From NCBI GenBank assembly GCA_965205595.1, contig CBDBHI010000033.1, forward strand, positions 1 through 64,000: 64,000 nucleotides of DNA. The letters are read 5' to 3'. Positions 63,066-64,000 of this stretch are shown piece after piece. The DNA comes from CATQHP01 sp965205595. GTDB taxonomy: Bacteria; Acidobacteriota; Terriglobia; Bryobacterales; UBA6623. A model generated the notes under the pieces. It was not told the origin of the DNA. It was given only the letters and a program-made list of their open reading frames with translations, and did not search any database. Made by a program: the position numbers and the translations under genes. Each line of letters begins with the position of its first letter. The first letter of the stretch is position 1.

Positions 63066-64000
63066 ATGGGAGTCGCCGTGCAGCAAGCCGAATCGCTGAG
63101 TCTGGAGCAGATCGAGTGTTTTCTCGACGGGTGCCAATCCGTCGCCTTCGAGGGCGGCAATCGAAGCGACAAATATGCGCTCGTCGAAAGCGTCTTGAAG
63201 CGGCATCACTATGCCGACCAGAAGCGCTCCGTCAAGGGTCTCCTGCGGCGTTATCTCGCTAAGCTCACGGGCTTAAGCCGCGCGCAACTCACCCGCCTGA
63301 TCGGACAGTTCTTGCACACGCGTTGCGTCCGTCCGAGGGCCTATCGGCGGCGCCGTTTTCCCAGCAAGTACACACGCGCCGACAGCGTCTTACTGGCGCA
63401 CGTCGATCGAGTTCATCAGCGCCTCTCGGGGCCGGCCACCCGCCGCATTCTCCAACGCGAGTTCCAGATCTACGGCCGCAAAGAGTTTCGACGCCTGGCC
63501 GAATTGTCCGTGGGCCAGCTGTACAACTTGCGAAAAAGAGCCGTCTACCAACGTCACAGTTTGCATCTCGACAAGACCCGTCCCACGCCCGTTGCGATCG
63601 GCGAACGCCGCCAACCCGAGCCGCGAGGACGTCCGGGCTACCTGCGCATCGACACCGTGCACTCGCCCGAACAGGAAGGTGAAAAAGGCGCCTACAGCAT
63701 CAATGTGGTCGACGAAGTGACGCAGTGGCAGGCCGTCGGCTGCGTCCAACGCATCAACGAAAACCACCTCATTCCCTTGCTGGAAGGCCTTTTGGAACAA
63801 TTTCCATTTATCGTTCGCGGCTTTCACTCCAGACAATGGCAGCGAATTCGTCAACCATCAAACCGCTAAACTGCTCGAGAAGTTGCGAATTGAATTTACG
63901 AAGTCTCGCGCGCGCCGTTCGAACGACAATGCCTTGGTCGAAACCAAGAACGGCGCGGTGGTGCGCAAGTGGATGGGCTACCAGTTTTTGCCCTCGGAAG
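63066..64000 (+). pseudogene. DDE transposase of an insertion sequence (frameshifted, truncated by the window)
   Basis: The first 252 codons carry an N-terminal HTH-like region (LTGLSRAQLTRLIGQFLHTR) and the first catalytic Asp in YLRIDTVHSPEQ. At TTT 63822-63824 the frame must advance one base to give FTPDNGSEFVNHQTAK, with the second catalytic Asp, and then SNDNALVETKNGAVVRKW, which holds the catalytic Glu. Without the shift it stops at 63866. Either one extra T (decay or error) or a frameshift used in expression; +1 at TTT is not a common transposase signal. The element continues past 64000. Confidence 0.8.

Overview
The window is a GC-rich bacterial chromosome segment, densely coding on both strands. 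The C-terminal domain of the FG-GAP protein at 32148-34361 matches the domain described from Solibacter (TIGR03437). Three sulfatases, a PHP-type secreted metallohydrolase, GWxTD-like and TrbI-like secreted proteins and a bacillithiol synthase fit the same picture. I infer an Acidobacteriota member, probably Bryobacterales/Solibacteres, living on complex and partly sulfated carbohydrates. No rRNA, tRNA, CRISPR array or prophage was seen. These assignments rest on motif recognition, not database searches.

Layout. 1-1172: two tandem beta-barrel outer-membrane protein genes, both broken. 1196-4607: sugar dehydrogenase, lactonase and sulfatase, probably for L-fucose or L-galactose from sulfated glycans. 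4620-7957: prfA with a yqhQ-type gene, then a membrane protein and a LolA-like protein. 8850-15557: a complete tripartite ABC-2 efflux system (TolC, HlyD lipoprotein, double ATPase, two permeases). 16014-19998: a sigma-54 response regulator, histidine kinase and lipoprotein. 20203-29146: a membrane-fusion protein, a GNAT, and a four-gene glycoside-oxidation operon (Tat subunit, GMC oxidoreductase, ThuA, sulfatase), then a thioesterase, a nitronate monooxygenase and a methyltransferase. 29206-35747: purM-purN, tyrS, the propeller protein and mtaB. 36069-45564: transporter, aldolase plus dehydrogenase, alpha/beta hydrolase, MotA/ExbB pair, and an ECF sigma with its anti-sigma. 45581-53319: CehA-like protein, bshA, sulfatase, and a large secreted protein with a duplicated C-terminal domain. 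53582-62770: hisS, several small families, a TPR protein, a HAD phosphatase and the major sigma factor. 62969-64000: a truncated insertion sequence.

The most striking feature is a family of small inverted-repeat elements. Four copies of about 182 bp (20023, 53403, 55046, 59261) share 20-bp terminal repeats beginning 5'-TAGCCCGC. Two related 54-bp elements (7955, 43497) lie exactly at gene ends. Together they provide the TAG stop codon of six flanking genes. A second hairpin family (135 bp, at 50781 and 57331) shows a paired compensatory substitution in its stem. Two further large hairpins (8046-8124, 35829-35979) have only one copy here.

Several genes carry single-base frameshifts, mostly at short homopolymers (ThuA, TPR, transposase, first barrel gene), or isolated in-frame stops (second barrel gene, the large secreted protein). 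They may be real decay or consensus errors; raw reads would decide.
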